Program-made: the position numbers and the translations under genes
In this document: piece by piece, positions 49,387-59,489 of the stretch
How positions within the stretch are numbered: position 1 is the stretch's first letter
Layout: each line of letters begins with the position of its first letter
Origin: Methyloversatilis universalis EHg5
GTDB lineage: Bacteria; Pseudomonadota; Gammaproteobacteria; Burkholderiales; Rhodocyclaceae
DNA: 64,000 bases
NCBI RefSeq assembly: GCF_000378945.1
Contig: NZ_KB900539.1
Coordinates: 3,976,688-4,040,687 of the forward strand
Direction: 5' to 3'
The notes under the pieces: generated by a model
The model's input: only the letters and a program-made list of their open reading frames with translations
Told to the model about the DNA's origin: nothing
The model's database searches: none

Positions 49387-50889
49387 TCAGCGATGCGGCG
49401 TGTGGCGCCCCGGTGCCGCGTGGTGGGTGCCGGCCGCCGCATGGTGATGCAGGGCCGCGTGGTCCGGCTCGTGCGGCAGGCGATGCCCCACCCACTGCGG
49501 CAGCAGCGAACCGACCACCATGCCGGTGGCGCTCACCACCAGACCGATCAGCTGCGGCGGCACCAGGCTGGCTTCGCCGACCAGCACCTCGACCAGCAGC
49601 CATGAGGACAGGCCGCCGATGATGGCCGCCAGCGCGCCCTGGGTGGTCGCGCGTTTCCAGAACGCGCCGAAGAACAGCGGCACGAAGGCACCGGCCAGCG
49701 TCACCTTGTAGGCGTTCTCCACCATGCCGAAGATGCTGCTTTCGGAATTGAGCGCCACCGCCAGCACCGCGCTGGCGAAGCCGACGATGGCAGCCCGCAT
49801 CACACGCAGCAGCTGACGGTCGCTCATGTGCGGGTAGAAGCCCTTCACGATGTTCTCGGCAAAGGTGACCGACGGCGCCAGCAGCGTGGCCGACGAGCAG
49901 CTCATGATGGCCGACAGCACCGCGCCGAAGAAGAATATCTGCGCGATCAGCGGCGTGTGCTGCATCACCAGCGTGGGCAGCACGCGCTGCGAATCTTCCT
50001 CGATCAGCGCACCGAAGGTAGCCGGGTCGATCAGCGTCGCCGAATAGGCGATGAACATCGGCACGAAGCAGAACACGAAGTAGATGCTGGCCCCCAGCAC
50101 CGAGCCGGCCACCGCGGTTTTCGCGGTCTTCGCCGAAGTGACGCGCTGGAACACGTCCTGCTGCGGAATCGAACCCAGCATCATGGTGAGCCAGGCACCG
50201 ATGAAGGTGATCCACAGCCAGGGGTCAGCCGGCGGGAAGAAGTCGAGCTTGCCGGCGGCCGACGCGTGCTCGATCACCGGGGCGACGCCGCCGGTCAGGC
50301 CGCTGATGATGTAGGCGATGTACAGCAGGCCGCCCATGGACACCGCCATCTGCACGAAATCGAGAATGGCCACCGAGAACATGCCGCCGAAGGTGGTGTA
50401 GGTGAGCACGATGAGCGCGCCCAGCACCATGCCTGCATGCTGGCTCACGCCGCCGTCGGTCACCATGAAGAAAATGAGGCCCATGGCCTTGATCTGCGCC
50501 GCCACCCAGCCCAGGTAGGACACCACGATGCACATCGACGTGATCGCCTCGACCGAGCGGCTGTAGCGCATCCGGTAGTAGTCGCCGACGGTCAGGATGT
50601 TGAGCTTGTACAGCTTCGAGGCGAAGAAGAAGCCGGCGATGATCAGGCACATCGACGAGCCGAAGGGGTCGGCCACCACGCCGCCCAGGCCGGAGGTGAC
50701 GAACTGGGCCGACACGCCGAACACCGCCTCGGCGCCGAACCAGGTGGCGAACACGGTGGCGGTGACAACGGGCAACGGCAGGCTGCGCCCGGCCACCGCG
50801 AAGTCCTTGGCGTTATGGACACGGGTGGCGGCGAACAGGCCGATGCCGACCGACACCATCAGATAGAGCACGACGAACCAGATCAGCAT
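49387..50889 (-). CDS. Sodium:solute symporter (SSS family) with His-rich tail
   Basis: A 500-residue SSS (LeuT-fold) transporter with about 13 helices: LYLMVSVGIGLFAATRV, DFAVAGRSLPLPVVTATVFATWFGAEAV (part), LGWVAAQIKAMGLIF, LTYTTFGGMFSVAILDFVQM. The substrate is not identifiable. The last ~25 residues are unusual: HRLPHEPDHAALHHHAAAG and then more His, a possible metal-binding tail. Downstream genes do not indicate a substrate. Confidence 0.8.
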   Translation of the reverse strand: MLIWFVVLYLMVSVGIGLFAATRVHNAKDFAVAGRSLPLPVVTATVFATWFGAEAVFGVSAQFVTSGLGGVVADPFGSSMCLIIAGFFFASKLYKLNILTVGDYYRMRYSRSVEAITSMCIVVSYLGWVAAQIKAMGLIFFMVTDGGVSQHAGMVLGALIVLTYTTFGGMFSVAILDFVQMAVSMGGLLYIAYIISGLTGGVAPVIEHASAAGKLDFFPPADPWLWITFIGAWLTMMLGSIPQQDVFQRVTSAKTAKTAVAGSVLGASIYFVFCFVPMFIAYSATLIDPATFGALIEEDSQRVLPTLVMQHTPLIAQIFFFGAVLSAIMSCSSATLLAPSVTFAENIVKGFYPHMSDRQLLRVMRAAIVGFASAVLAVALNSESSIFGMVENAYKVTLAGAFVPLFFGAFWKRATTQGALAAIIGGLSSWLLVEVLVGEASLVPPQLIGLVVSATGMVVGSLLPQWVGHRLPHEPDHAALHHHAAAGTHHAAPGRHTPHR

Positions 50890-50994
50890 GGAAGCCCCGG
50901 CAAGACAGGATGCGCAGCGCGGCACAACGCCGCGCGACCGCAATGATAGCGGCGCACATCGGCCCGTGTACGGGGGTTCGCGGCTGTTTTTCGG

Positions 50995-51600
50995 TCAGGC
51001 CGAAAAGCGATAGTGCGGCACGGCAGGCAGCGCGGTATCGGCCACCATTTCGAGCACCACCCGGCCCTCGACCCGCAGGCCCGACAGATGGATGTGGAGA
51101 TGGGTGACCAGCGCATTCTGCAGCGACTCGTCCAGCGAAAAGCCGCTTTCAGCGTCAGTCAGGTCCACCGTCGGCTGTGCCGCTTCGGCCTGCAGGCCGA
51201 AGGCACCGGCCAGACCTCCGCCGCAGGCGTCGATCACGATGCCACCCAGTTCGGAGAGCGCGTCCTGTTCCAGTTCGGACAGTTCGCCCAGCAGCACCGG
51301 CAGGCCGAGCATGCGGCGCACGATCAGCCGCGCGCCCTCCTCGGGCAGCACCAGCATGGCCTGCGTGTGGTTGCCGTCGGCGGTGCGCATGCGCTGCGCG
51401 ATCATGCACAGCCGGCCGCCGCTGTAGCGGTCGAGCCCGTGCAGGCTGCGCTGCAGGCCGTCCCGGTCGACCAGCTCGACATGCAGCACCGACATGCCGA
51501 CCCGGTCGGCCACGACCTGTGAGAACGTGAGGGCCGCGCCATGCATGGAACGGCTCATGGAGCCGGCGAGCGCGCCCAGGCGTACGAGAGGAAGATTCAT
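50995..51600 (-). CDS. CheC-like chemotaxis phosphatase-type protein
   Basis: A 201-residue protein with a CheC-family core: LSELEQDALSELGGIVIDACGGGLAGAFG (cited in part; ~107-134) and HIHLSGLRVEGRVVLEM near the end. CheC uses an E-x2-N motif to dephosphorylate CheY-P; here the corresponding segment reads ELGGIVID, so the Asn seems replaced. It may be non-catalytic or act on a divergent partner. No cheY or cheA is adjacent (pilGHIJ is 10 kb away). Confidence 0.6.
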   Translation of the reverse strand: MNLPLVRLGALAGSMSRSMHGAALTFSQVVADRVGMSVLHVELVDRDGLQRSLHGLDRYSGGRLCMIAQRMRTADGNHTQAMLVLPEEGARLIVRRMLGLPVLLGELSELEQDALSELGGIVIDACGGGLAGAFGLQAEAAQPTVDLTDAESGFSLDESLQNALVTHLHIHLSGLRVEGRVVLEMVADTALPAVPHYRFSA

Positions 51601-51743
51601 TGCGCACGCCCCCTGCAGGGCGACACGCAGGCATGCGAAATCTGAAACACCGGGATCGTTTTCATCGTTGTGTGCTCGCGGCTTGAAGCAGCACTAACGA
51701 CGGCCCCTCGCCCGACTTTAGGGCGGCGGCATGACGCTCGGGA

Positions 51744-53270
51744 TCAGATCCCGAACAGCCGCCACAGCTCGATGCCGATCAGCGTCGCCAGCAGCAGGCA
51801 GAGCACGCGCAACCAGCGCATCAGGCCGCGATGGCGACGCTCGACGGCGGCCGGCTCCAGCGCCACATCGAATTCGGCGGCGCGGCCGAGCACCCGGTGC
51901 GCCAGCCGCGGCAGTTCGGGCAGCGTGAGCGCCCAGCCCGGCGCCTCATCCGCCAGCTTGCGGCGCAGCGCGCGCCAGCCCATCTGCTCGTTCATCCAGC
52001 GTTCGAGGAAGGGCTTGGCGGTCTTCCACAGATCGAGGTCCGGGTCGAGCTGGCGACCCAGGCCTTCGATATTGAGCAGGGTCTTCTGCAGCATGACCAG
52101 CTGCGGCTGGATTTCGACATTGAAGCGGCGCGACACCTGGAACAGCCGCAACAGCGTGCGGCCGAACTCGATTTCCTTCAGCGGCTTGTCGAAGATGGGT
52201 TCGCACACCGCGCGGATCGCCGCCTCGAATTCATCGACCCGGGTGCCACGCGGCACCCAGCCGGCATCGACGTGGGCCTGCGCCACCCGCTTGTAGTCGC
52301 GCTGGAAGAAGGCGAGGAAGTTCTGCGCCAGGTAGTTCTTGTCGACGTCGGTGAGCGTGCCCATGATGCCGAAGTCAAGCGCGATGTATTGGCCATCCGG
52401 CGACACGAAAATATTGCCCGGATGCATGTCGGCGTGGAAAAAGCCGTCGCGGAACACCTGGGTGAAGAAGATTTCGACGCCGGAGCGCGACAGCGCCGCC
52501 ATGTCCACGCCCTGGGCGCGCAGCGCATCGACCTGCGACACCGGCAGACCGTGCATGCGCTGCATCACCATGACGCTGGGACCACAGTAGTCCCAGTACA
52601 CCTCAGGCACCGACAGCAGCGGCGAGTCGCGGAAATTGCGGCGCAGCTGCGAACAGTTCGACGCCTCGCGCATCAGGTCCAGTTCGTCGCCGAGGTGCTT
52701 GGAGAACTCTGCCACCACCTCGCGCGCCTTCAGCCGGCGGCCTTCCGACCACACCCGTTCGAGCAGCGCGGCGGCGGTTTCCATCAGCGCGATGTCGTTG
52801 GCGATGATGTGCTCGATGCCCGGCCGCAGCACCTTGACCGCGACCTCCTCGCCGGTGGGCAGCACCGCGAAATGCACCTGCGCCACCGAGGCGGAGGCCA
52901 CCGGCTGCGTTTCGAAGCTGGCGAACACCTGCGACAGCGGCCGGCCATAGAACGTTTCCAGCCGCGCGATCGCCTGTTCCGACGGGAAGGGCGGCACGCG
53001 GTCCTGCAGCTTGGCCAGCTCGTCCGCCAGATCCGGCGGCAGCAGATCGCGCCGGGTGGACAGCATCTGGCCGAACTTGACGAAGATGGGCCCGAGCGCC
53101 TCCAGCGCCTGGCGCAGACGCACCGCGCGCGGCGCGTCGAAACGGCGGCCGAGCCGGGTCACCCGCAGCAGGCCGGCGAAGCGCAGCTTGCTGCCGGCGT
53201 CGATCAGCATCTGGTCCAGCCCGTAGCGCAGGCTGACCGTCACGATCTTGAGCAGTCGCAACCAGCGCAT
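51744..53270 (-). CDS. ubiB: Ubiquinone biosynthesis kinase-like protein UbiB
   Basis: The 508-residue protein is a UbiB/ABC1/ADCK atypical kinase: the KxGQ motif [20 protein letters not shown], the Ala-rich loop and lysine [24 protein letters not shown] and [11 protein letters not shown], with two C-terminal helices. It supports ubiquinone synthesis, probably by moving or exposing lipid precursors in the membrane. Divergent from argS; the region between holds a TATACT -10 box for argS. Confidence 0.92.
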   Translation of the reverse strand: MRWLRLLKIVTVSLRYGLDQMLIDAGSKLRFAGLLRVTRLGRRFDAPRAVRLRQALEALGPIFVKFGQMLSTRRDLLPPDLADELAKLQDRVPPFPSEQAIARLETFYGRPLSQVFASFETQPVASASVAQVHFAVLPTGEEVAVKVLRPGIEHIIANDIALMETAAALLERVWSEGRRLKAREVVAEFSKHLGDELDLMREASNCSQLRRNFRDSPLLSVPEVYWDYCGPSVMVMQRMHGLPVSQVDALRAQGVDMAALSRSGVEIFFTQVFRDGFFHADMHPGNIFVSPDGQYIALDFGIMGTLTDVDKNYLAQNFLAFFQRDYKRVAQAHVDAGWVPRGTRVDEFEAAIRAVCEPIFDKPLKEIEFGRTLLRLFQVSRRFNVEIQPQLVMLQKTLLNIEGLGRQLDPDLDLWKTAKPFLERWMNEQMGWRALRRKLADEAPGWALTLPELPRLAHRVLGRAAEFDVALEPAAVERRHRGLMRWLRVLCLLLATLIGIELWRLFGI

Positions 53271-53474
53271 CGGCTCAGGTCCTCGCCGGAGGGGTAATCA
53301 GGGTCGGACGGGCGGCGTGAAACGTCATGTTGCTAAACAGTGCGGGCGCGCAGGGAGCGCGCACTGTACAAGAAGGGCTGCCGGCCCGGAAGCCGCGCCG
53401 GGAAGGCGGCCACGGGCTCGCGTTATACTTCGCCGCTTCCGAATGCATACGCGCCCTGCGCCCCTGTTTCATCC

Positions 53475-55217
53475 ATGACCCCCGAACTGCGCCTGGAACT
53501 GACCCGTCTGCTGCATGCCTCGCTCGCCAGCGTGGCACCGGATCTCGCCGCGCCCGACATCATCCTCGACCGCCCGAAGCAGGCCGCCCACGGCGACCTC
53601 GCCTGCAATGTCGCCCTGCAACTCGCGAAGGCGCTGAAGCAGAACCCGCGCGTGATCGCCGAGCGCATCGTGCGTGAACTGCCGCCGTCGACGCTGATCG
53701 AGCGCGCCGAAGTGGCGGGCGCCGGCTTCATCAACTTCTTCTTCAGCGCCACGGTGAAGCAGGCCATCGTCGGCCGCATCCTCGCCGAAGGCGAACGCTA
53801 CGGCCGCTCCGACAGCGGCGCCGGCAAGAAGGTGCAGATCGAGTTCGTGTCGGCCAACCCGACCGGCCCGCTGCACGTCGGCCACGGCCGCGGTGCGGCT
53901 TACGGTTCGGCACTGTCCAACCTGCTCGAAGCCGCCGGCTATGCGGTCACCCGCGAGTTCTACGTAAACGACGCCGGACGCCAGATGGACATCCTGGCGG
54001 TGTCGGTGTGGCTGCGCTACATGGAAACCCAGGGCACGGCGATCAAGTTCCCGGCCGACGGCTACCGCGGCGACTACGTGCGCGACATCGGCTCGGAACT
54101 GTTCGTGCAGCAGGGCCCGCGCCTGAACCGCCATACCGCCGACCTGCCTGACGCCTCGGTGCCCGGCGACACCGCTGACGCCCAGCTCGACGCGCTGATC
54201 GCCACCGCCAAGAAGTCGCTCGGCGACGACTGGTGGACGGTGCACCGCTTCGCGCTCGACGCCATGCTGGCCGACCAGCGCAACGATCTCGGCGAGTTCC
54301 GCGTGCATTACGACGTGTGGTACTCGGAACAGTCACTGCACACCAATGGTGCGGTCGACCGCGCGGTGAAACGCCTGCAGGACGCCGGCCACATCTACGA
54401 ACAGGATGGCGCGCTGTGGTTCCGCTCCACCCACTTCGGTGACGAGAAGGACCGCGTGGTCCGCCGCGACAACGGCATCTACACCTATTTCGCGTCCGAC
54501 ATCGCCTACCACGCCGAAAAGTTCGCGCGCGGCTTCGATCTGGTGATCGACGTGTGGGGCGCCGACCACCACGGCTACATTCCGCGGGTGAAGGGCGCGC
54601 TGACCGCGCTGGGCGAGAATCCGGACCGGCTGGAAATCGCGCTGGTGCAGTTCGCGGTGCTCTACCGTGGCGGCGAGAAGGCAGCCATGGGCAAGCGCTC
54701 GGGCGACTTCGTCACGCTGCGCGACCTGCGCGCCGAAGTGGGCAACGACGCCGCCCGCTTCTTCTACGTGCTGCGCAAGAGCGACCAGCATCTGGATTTC
54801 GACCTCGATCTGGCCAAGTCCGAATCGAACGACAACCCGGTCTATTACATCCAGTACGCGCACGCGCGCATCTGTTCGGTCATCCGTGAAGCGGTGGCCA
54901 ATCACGCGCTCGACCTGTCGCTGCTGCCGGAGGTGCCGATGGACAGCCTGTCCGGCGAGAAGGAACTGCTGCTGGCACAGCGCCTGGCCGAATTCCCGGA
55001 CGTGATCACCGCCGCAGTGGCCGACCGCGCGCCGCATTCGGTGGCCTTCTACCTGCGCGACGTGGCGTCCGACTTCCACGCCTTCTACAACGCCTCGCGC
55101 ATGCTGGTGGACGATCTGGCCGTGCGCGAAGCCCGCCTTGCACTGGCGGCGGCCACCCGGCAGGTCATCGCCAACGGCCTCGCACTGCTCGGCGTGTCTG
55201 CCCCGGAAACCATGTAA
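53475..55217 (+). CDS. argS: Arginyl-tRNA synthetase
   Basis: A 580-residue class I synthetase: FVSANPTGPLHVGHGRGA (HIGH motif HVGH, 134-137), VWGADHHGYIPRVKGAL, and the KMSK-like loop AAMGKRSG, with a C-terminal ALLGVSAPETM that closes the anticodon-binding helices. ATG 53475 is about 45 bp after a TATACT -10 box (53424). It charges tRNA-Arg. The SPOR gene starts at the next base after its stop. Confidence 0.95.
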   Translation: MTPELRLELTRLLHASLASVAPDLAAPDIILDRPKQAAHGDLACNVALQLAKALKQNPRVIAERIVRELPPSTLIERAEVAGAGFINFFFSATVKQAIVGRILAEGERYGRSDSGAGKKVQIEFVSANPTGPLHVGHGRGAAYGSALSNLLEAAGYAVTREFYVNDAGRQMDILAVSVWLRYMETQGTAIKFPADGYRGDYVRDIGSELFVQQGPRLNRHTADLPDASVPGDTADAQLDALIATAKKSLGDDWWTVHRFALDAMLADQRNDLGEFRVHYDVWYSEQSLHTNGAVDRAVKRLQDAGHIYEQDGALWFRSTHFGDEKDRVVRRDNGIYTYFASDIAYHAEKFARGFDLVIDVWGADHHGYIPRVKGALTALGENPDRLEIALVQFAVLYRGGEKAAMGKRSGDFVTLRDLRAEVGNDAARFFYVLRKSDQHLDFDLDLAKSESNDNPVYYIQYAHARICSVIREAVANHALDLSLLPEVPMDSLSGEKELLLAQRLAEFPDVITAAVADRAPHSVAFYLRDVASDFHAFYNASRMLVDDLAVREARLALAAATRQVIANGLALLGVSAPETM

Positions 55218-55817
55218 ATGGCCAAAGCCCCGCAGAAGAAGGCCTCACCCCGCAACAACCGCGGCGGCACCGTGGTCGGCATCTTCATCGGTCTGGTGCT
55301 GGGCGTGGTGCTGAGCGCCGGCGTCATGTGGTACATCCACGGCTCCTCGCTGCCGCTGCAGGTGCGCGAGAACGCGCCGGCACCCGGCCATGCCCCGGCA
55401 CAGCCGGCGGCACTGCCGGGCAAGCCGGGCGACAAGGCCGCCGTGCCGGCACCGGCCGAAGCCAAGCGCTTCGATTTCTACGACCTGCTGCCCGGCAACG
55501 CGCAAACGCCGGGCAGCGACAAGCCTGCGGCCGAAGCGGCGCCAGCGCCGGCACCCGCCGCGGCCGCACCGGCGGCGGACACCCCGGCCGCCAAGCTCAT
55601 CCTGCAGGCCGGCGCCTTCTCTTCGGAAGAAGAAGCGGACAACCTGCGGGCGCGTCTTGCGTTGATCGGTCTGGAATCCGGCGTACAGAAGGTGACGGTG
55701 GCCGGCAAGGGCACGCTCTACCGCGTGCGTCTCGGCCCCTTCGCCAGCGCGGAAGACATGCAGCGCACGCGCGCTGAACTGGCACAGAACGGAATCGAGG
55801 CATCGGTTGTCCGATGA
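55218..55817 (+). CDS. SPOR-domain membrane protein (FtsN-like)
   Basis: A 199-residue protein: basic N-tail (PQKKASPRNNRGG), one membrane helix (~17-40), a Pro/Ala-rich periplasmic linker, and a C-terminal SPOR domain (ILQAGAFSSEEEADNLRARLALIG, then YRVRLGPFASAEDMQRTRAEL; parts). SPOR domains bind denuded peptidoglycan at the septum, so a division role like FtsN is likely. It begins directly after argS and ends 31 bp before dsbA. Confidence 0.85.
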   Translation: MAKAPQKKASPRNNRGGTVVGIFIGLVLGVVLSAGVMWYIHGSSLPLQVRENAPAPGHAPAQPAALPGKPGDKAAVPAPAEAKRFDFYDLLPGNAQTPGSDKPAAEAAPAPAPAAAAPAADTPAAKLILQAGAFSSEEEADNLRARLALIGLESGVQKVTVAGKGTLYRVRLGPFASAEDMQRTRAELAQNGIEASVVR

Positions 55818-55848
55818 CACCGGATCGATACGGAATACAGGAGAACAC

Positions 55849-56487
55849 ATGAAATTCGGATTCAAGACGCTCGCAGCGCTGGCTATCGCCGGCTTCATGT
55901 CCATGGGTGTGAGCGCAGCACCGCTGACCGACAAGGACTTCCGCGAAATCAAGCCGGCGCAGTCCACCGAACCGGGCAACAAGGTCGAAGTGATCGAGTT
56001 CTTCTGGTACGGCTGCCCGCACTGCTTCGATCTGGAACCCACGCTGAAGAAGTGGCTGGCCAAGATGCCGGCAGACGTCACCTTCAAGCGGGTACCGGCC
56101 ATCTTCCGCCAGTCCTGGGTGCCGGGCGCGCAGACCTACTACACGCTGGAAACCCTGGGTGAGCTGGATCGTCTGCACGGCAAGGTGTTCGACGCCATTC
56201 ATGTCGACCGCCAGCCGTTCAACGACGTCGGCGCCATTTCGGCCTGGATGGGCAAGAACGGCATCGACGCGAAGAAGTTCGAAGAGACCGCCAAGTCCTT
56301 CGCGGTGTCCGGCAAGGTGCAGCGCGCGCAGCAGATGAGCGCCGCCTATCAGCTCACCGGCGTGCCGGCGCTGGTGGTTGATGGCAAGTACATCGCGCTG
56401 GGCAACAGCTACGAAACCATGCTGGTGAATCTGGATGCGCTGATCGAGCGCGCACGCGCCGAACGCGCCGCCGCCGGCAAGAAGTGA
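55849..56487 (+). CDS. dsbA: Thiol:disulfide interchange protein DsbA
   Basis: The 212-residue protein has a signal ending SMGVSA (~23), a thioredoxin fold with active site FFWYGCPHC (C56, C59), a helical insertion, and the cis-Pro loop TGVPALVVDG. It oxidises cysteine pairs in exported proteins. ATG 55849 has AGGAG upstream. Its stop overlaps the SDR start (GTGA). Confidence 0.92.
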   Translation: MKFGFKTLAALAIAGFMSMGVSAAPLTDKDFREIKPAQSTEPGNKVEVIEFFWYGCPHCFDLEPTLKKWLAKMPADVTFKRVPAIFRQSWVPGAQTYYTLETLGELDRLHGKVFDAIHVDRQPFNDVGAISAWMGKNGIDAKKFEETAKSFAVSGKVQRAQQMSAAYQLTGVPALVVDGKYIALGNSYETMLVNLDALIERARAERAAAGKK

Positions 56488-57287
56488 ATCCGGCCGCTCC
56501 GGTGACGACAACGGGTGCCCGCGTGGTACCCGTTGTTTTTCTGACCGGTGCATCGACCGGCATCGGCGAGGCGCTGGCCCGCCACTACGCGGCACAGGGC
56601 GCCACCCTCGGTCTGGTCGCCCGCCGTGGCGCACTGCTCGACACCCTGCGCGCCCGCCTGCCCGGCCGCCACTTCAGCTATGTGGCCGACGTGCGCGACG
56701 CCGACGCGCTGCGTGCCGCGGCCGAAGCCTTCATCGCCGACGCCGGCCTGCCTGATCTGGTGATCGGCAACGCCGGCGTATCGGTCGGCACGCTGACCGG
56801 CGAACAGGACGACCTGCCCGCCTTCGAAGCGGTGTTCGACATCAATGTGCTGGGCCTGGTGCGCACCTTCGCGCCCTTCGTGAAACCGATGCAGGCGCGC
56901 GGCTCGGGCACGCTGGTCGGCATCGCCTCGGTCGCCGGCATCCGCGGCCTGCCCGGCGCCGGCGCCTATAGCGCCTCCAAGTCAGCCGCCATCAGCTATC
57001 TCGAAAGCCTGCGGGTCGAACTGCGCGGCAGCGGCGTGCAGGTGAAAACGCTGTGCCCGGGCTACATCGACACGCCGATGACCGAGAAGAACCCCTACCC
57101 CATGCCCTTCATGCTGGATGCCGACGACGCGGCGGCGCGCTTCGCCCGCTTCTTCGACAGCCGGCGCAGCTACGCGGTCATTCCGTGGCAGATGGGGATG
57201 GTGGCAAAACTGATGCGGCTGCTGCCCAACCCGGTGTATGACGCACTGGCGGTGAAATCGGGGCGCAAGCCGCGCGGCACGCTGTAG
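56484..57287 (+). CDS. Short-chain dehydrogenase/reductase
   Basis: The 267-residue SDR has the cofactor motif FLTGASTGIGEALARH, NAGVSVGT, and the catalytic Ser-Tyr-Lys (IASVAGIRG...YSASKSA). GTG 56484 overlaps the dsbA stop. The substrate is unknown; this order (argS, SPOR, dsbA, SDR) recurs in betaproteobacteria, without proof that the SDR works with DsbA. Confidence 0.85.
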   Translation: MNPAAPVTTTGARVVPVVFLTGASTGIGEALARHYAAQGATLGLVARRGALLDTLRARLPGRHFSYVADVRDADALRAAAEAFIADAGLPDLVIGNAGVSVGTLTGEQDDLPAFEAVFDINVLGLVRTFAPFVKPMQARGSGTLVGIASVAGIRGLPGAGAYSASKSAAISYLESLRVELRGSGVQVKTLCPGYIDTPMTEKNPYPMPFMLDADDAAARFARFFDSRRSYAVIPWQMGMVAKLMRLLPNPVYDALAVKSGRKPRGTL

Positions 57288-57330
57288 GGGCCGCGTGAAG
57301 GTTCGGCGCTGAATCCCGATCCCGCTGCGG

Positions 57331-58143
57331 TCAATCGGCGCCCGGCCGAGCCCACATCGCATGAAAGTGATGCACCGGCCCGCGGCCACCGCCGACTTCC
57401 AGCTGATCCGCCGCCGCCAGCGCCGCATTGAGATAGTCCTTCGCGCGACGCACCGCGCTCACCGTATCGGTGGTCGGCAGCAGCGCCGCGACGGCCGCGG
57501 CCAGCGTGCAGCCGGTGCCGTGATCGCGGGTGGTGGAGAGGCGCTGCGCCGGCAGTTCGAGCACGCCCTCCGGGCCGCCCAGCAGATCGGTGCTGTGCGG
57601 CGCACGCAGATGGCCGCCCTTGAGCAGCACCCACTGCGGCCCGAGCGCCGTCAGGGCGGCCAGCATGGCGCGCATGTCGTCCAGCGTCTGCGGCGGCGGG
57701 CAATCGAGCAGCACCGCCGCTTCCGGCAGATTGGGCGTAATAAGCGTCGCCAGCGGCAGCAGTTCGTCGCGCAGCGCGGCCACCGCGTCCGGCAGCAGCA
57801 GATGGTCGCCGCTCTTGGCCACCATGACCGGATCGACCACCACCGGGCAGCGCGCATGCCGGCGCAGCCGGTCCGCCACCACGCGGGCGATCGCGGCGTT
57901 GGCGATCATGCCCACCTTCACCGCATCGACCCGCACGTCGTCGAACACCGCGTCGATCTGCGCGCCGACGAAATCCGGCTCCAGCACCACGAAGCTGCGC
58001 ACACCGCGGGTGTTCTGCGCCACCACCGCGGTGATCGCGCCCATGCCGTAGGCGCCGAGCGCGGAAAAGGTCTTGAGGTCGGCCTGCAGGCCGGCACCGC
58101 CGGTCGGGTCGGTGCCGGCGATGGTGAGGACGTTGGCAATCAT
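57331..58143 (-). CDS. thiD: Hydroxymethylpyrimidine/phosphomethylpyrimidine kinase
   Basis: A 270-residue ribokinase-fold enzyme: VLTIAGTDPTGGAGLQADLKTFSALG, VVVDPVMVAKSGD, TLITPNLPEAAVLL, and the catalytic GTGCTLAAAVAA (the Asp before it is replaced in the usual DTHGTGC, here RDHGTGC with D preserved). It phosphorylates HMP and HMP-P for thiamine. ATG 58143 gives the family start. One of two ThiD-type genes in the window. Confidence 0.88.
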   Translation of the reverse strand: MIANVLTIAGTDPTGGAGLQADLKTFSALGAYGMGAITAVVAQNTRGVRSFVVLEPDFVGAQIDAVFDDVRVDAVKVGMIANAAIARVVADRLRRHARCPVVVDPVMVAKSGDHLLLPDAVAALRDELLPLATLITPNLPEAAVLLDCPPPQTLDDMRAMLAALTALGPQWVLLKGGHLRAPHSTDLLGGPEGVLELPAQRLSTTRDHGTGCTLAAAVAALLPTTDTVSAVRRAKDYLNAALAAADQLEVGGGRGPVHHFHAMWARPGAD

Positions 58144-58171
58144 CGCCGTGCCGCCGAACACGTGGCTGCGG

Positions 58172-59455
58172 TCACGCCGCCTTCGCGAACGCCGCCTTCG
58201 CCCGCGCGATGGTCTGCGCGATGTCGTCCTCGCTGTGCGCGCCCGACACGAATCCCGCTTCGAAGGCGGAGGGCGCGAGGTAGACGCCGGCGTCCAGCAT
58301 GGCGTGGAAGAAGCGGTTGAAGCGTTCGCGGTCGGACTGCATCACTTCGGCGTAGCTCGCCGGGCAGCCGTCGCGGAAGTAGAGGCCGAACATGCCGCCG
58401 ACCGACTGGGCGGAGAAGGTGACGCCGGCCTCTTTCGCGGCGGCGACCAGGCCGTCGCAGAACTGCTTCGTGCGGGCGGCGAGGCGGTCGTGGAAGCCGG
58501 GGGCGTTGATCAGTTCCAGCGTTTTCAGGCCGGCGGCCACCGCGACCGGGTTGCCGGACAGCGTGCCTGCCTGATAGACCGCGCCCAGCGGGGCGATGGC
58601 GGACATGATGTCGCGCCGGCCGCCGAAGGCGCCGACCGGCATGCCGCCGCCGATCACCTTGCCCAGCGTGGTGAGGTCGGGCGTGATGCCGAACAGACCC
58701 TGGGCGCCGACCGGGCCGACGCGGAAGCCGGTCATCACTTCGTCGAAAATGAGCACCGCGCCGTGCTTCGTGCACAGCGCGCGCATGGCGTCGATGAATT
58801 CGCGGCTCGGCATGATGAGGTTCATGTTGCCGACCACCGGCTCGACGATGACGCAGGCGATGCGGCTGCCGTGGTTGCGGAAGCAGTCTTCGAGCTGCTG
58901 CACGTCGTTGTAGTCGAGCACCAGCGTGTGCTTGGCGAAGTCGTCCGGCACGCCGCCCGAACTGGGGTTGCCGAAGGTGAGCGCGCCGGAGCCGGCCTTC
59001 ACCAGCAGGCTGTCGGCGTGGCCGTGGTAGCAGCCCTCGAATTTCACGATGGCGTCACGGCCGGTGAAGCCGCGCGCCAGCCGGATGGCGCTCATGGTCG
59101 CTTCGGTGCCGGAGCTGACCAGGCGCACCTGCTCGATCGACGGCACGCGGGCGCACAGCGTTTCCGCCATCAGGATTTCCGCCTCGGTCGGCGCGCCGAA
59201 CGACAGACCGCCGACCGCCGCCTCCTGCACCGCGCGGATCACCTCCGGGTGCGCGTGGCCGACGATGGCCGGGCCCCAGGAGCCGACATAGTCGATGTAT
59301 TCGGCGCCGTCGGCGTCCCACAGCCGGCTGCCCGCGCCGCGGGTGAAGAAGCGCGGCGTGCCGCCGACCGAGCGGAAGGCGCGCACCGGCGAATTGACGC
59401 CGCCGGGAATGCTGCGCTGGGCGCGTTCGAAAAGCTGTTCGTTGCGGGTGCTCAT
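58172..59455 (-). CDS. hemL: Glutamate-1-semialdehyde 2,1-aminomutase
   Basis: A 427-residue fold-type I PLP enzyme matching Hem[21 protein letters not shown], the PLP-lysine segment [45 protein letters not shown]. It makes 5-aminolevulinate, the common precursor of haem and, in principle, of corrinoids. The gene lies between two thiamine genes. Confidence 0.93.
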   Translation of the reverse strand: MSTRNEQLFERAQRSIPGGVNSPVRAFRSVGGTPRFFTRGAGSRLWDADGAEYIDYVGSWGPAIVGHAHPEVIRAVQEAAVGGLSFGAPTEAEILMAETLCARVPSIEQVRLVSSGTEATMSAIRLARGFTGRDAIVKFEGCYHGHADSLLVKAGSGALTFGNPSSGGVPDDFAKHTLVLDYNDVQQLEDCFRNHGSRIACVIVEPVVGNMNLIMPSREFIDAMRALCTKHGAVLIFDEVMTGFRVGPVGAQGLFGITPDLTTLGKVIGGGMPVGAFGGRRDIMSAIAPLGAVYQAGTLSGNPVAVAAGLKTLELINAPGFHDRLAARTKQFCDGLVAAAKEAGVTFSAQSVGGMFGLYFRDGCPASYAEVMQSDRERFNRFFHAMLDAGVYLAPSAFEAGFVSGAHSEDDIAQTIARAKAAFAKAA

Positions 59456-59489
59456 GGGGAATCCTTCGGGGAATCGTGCGGAAAGGCGG

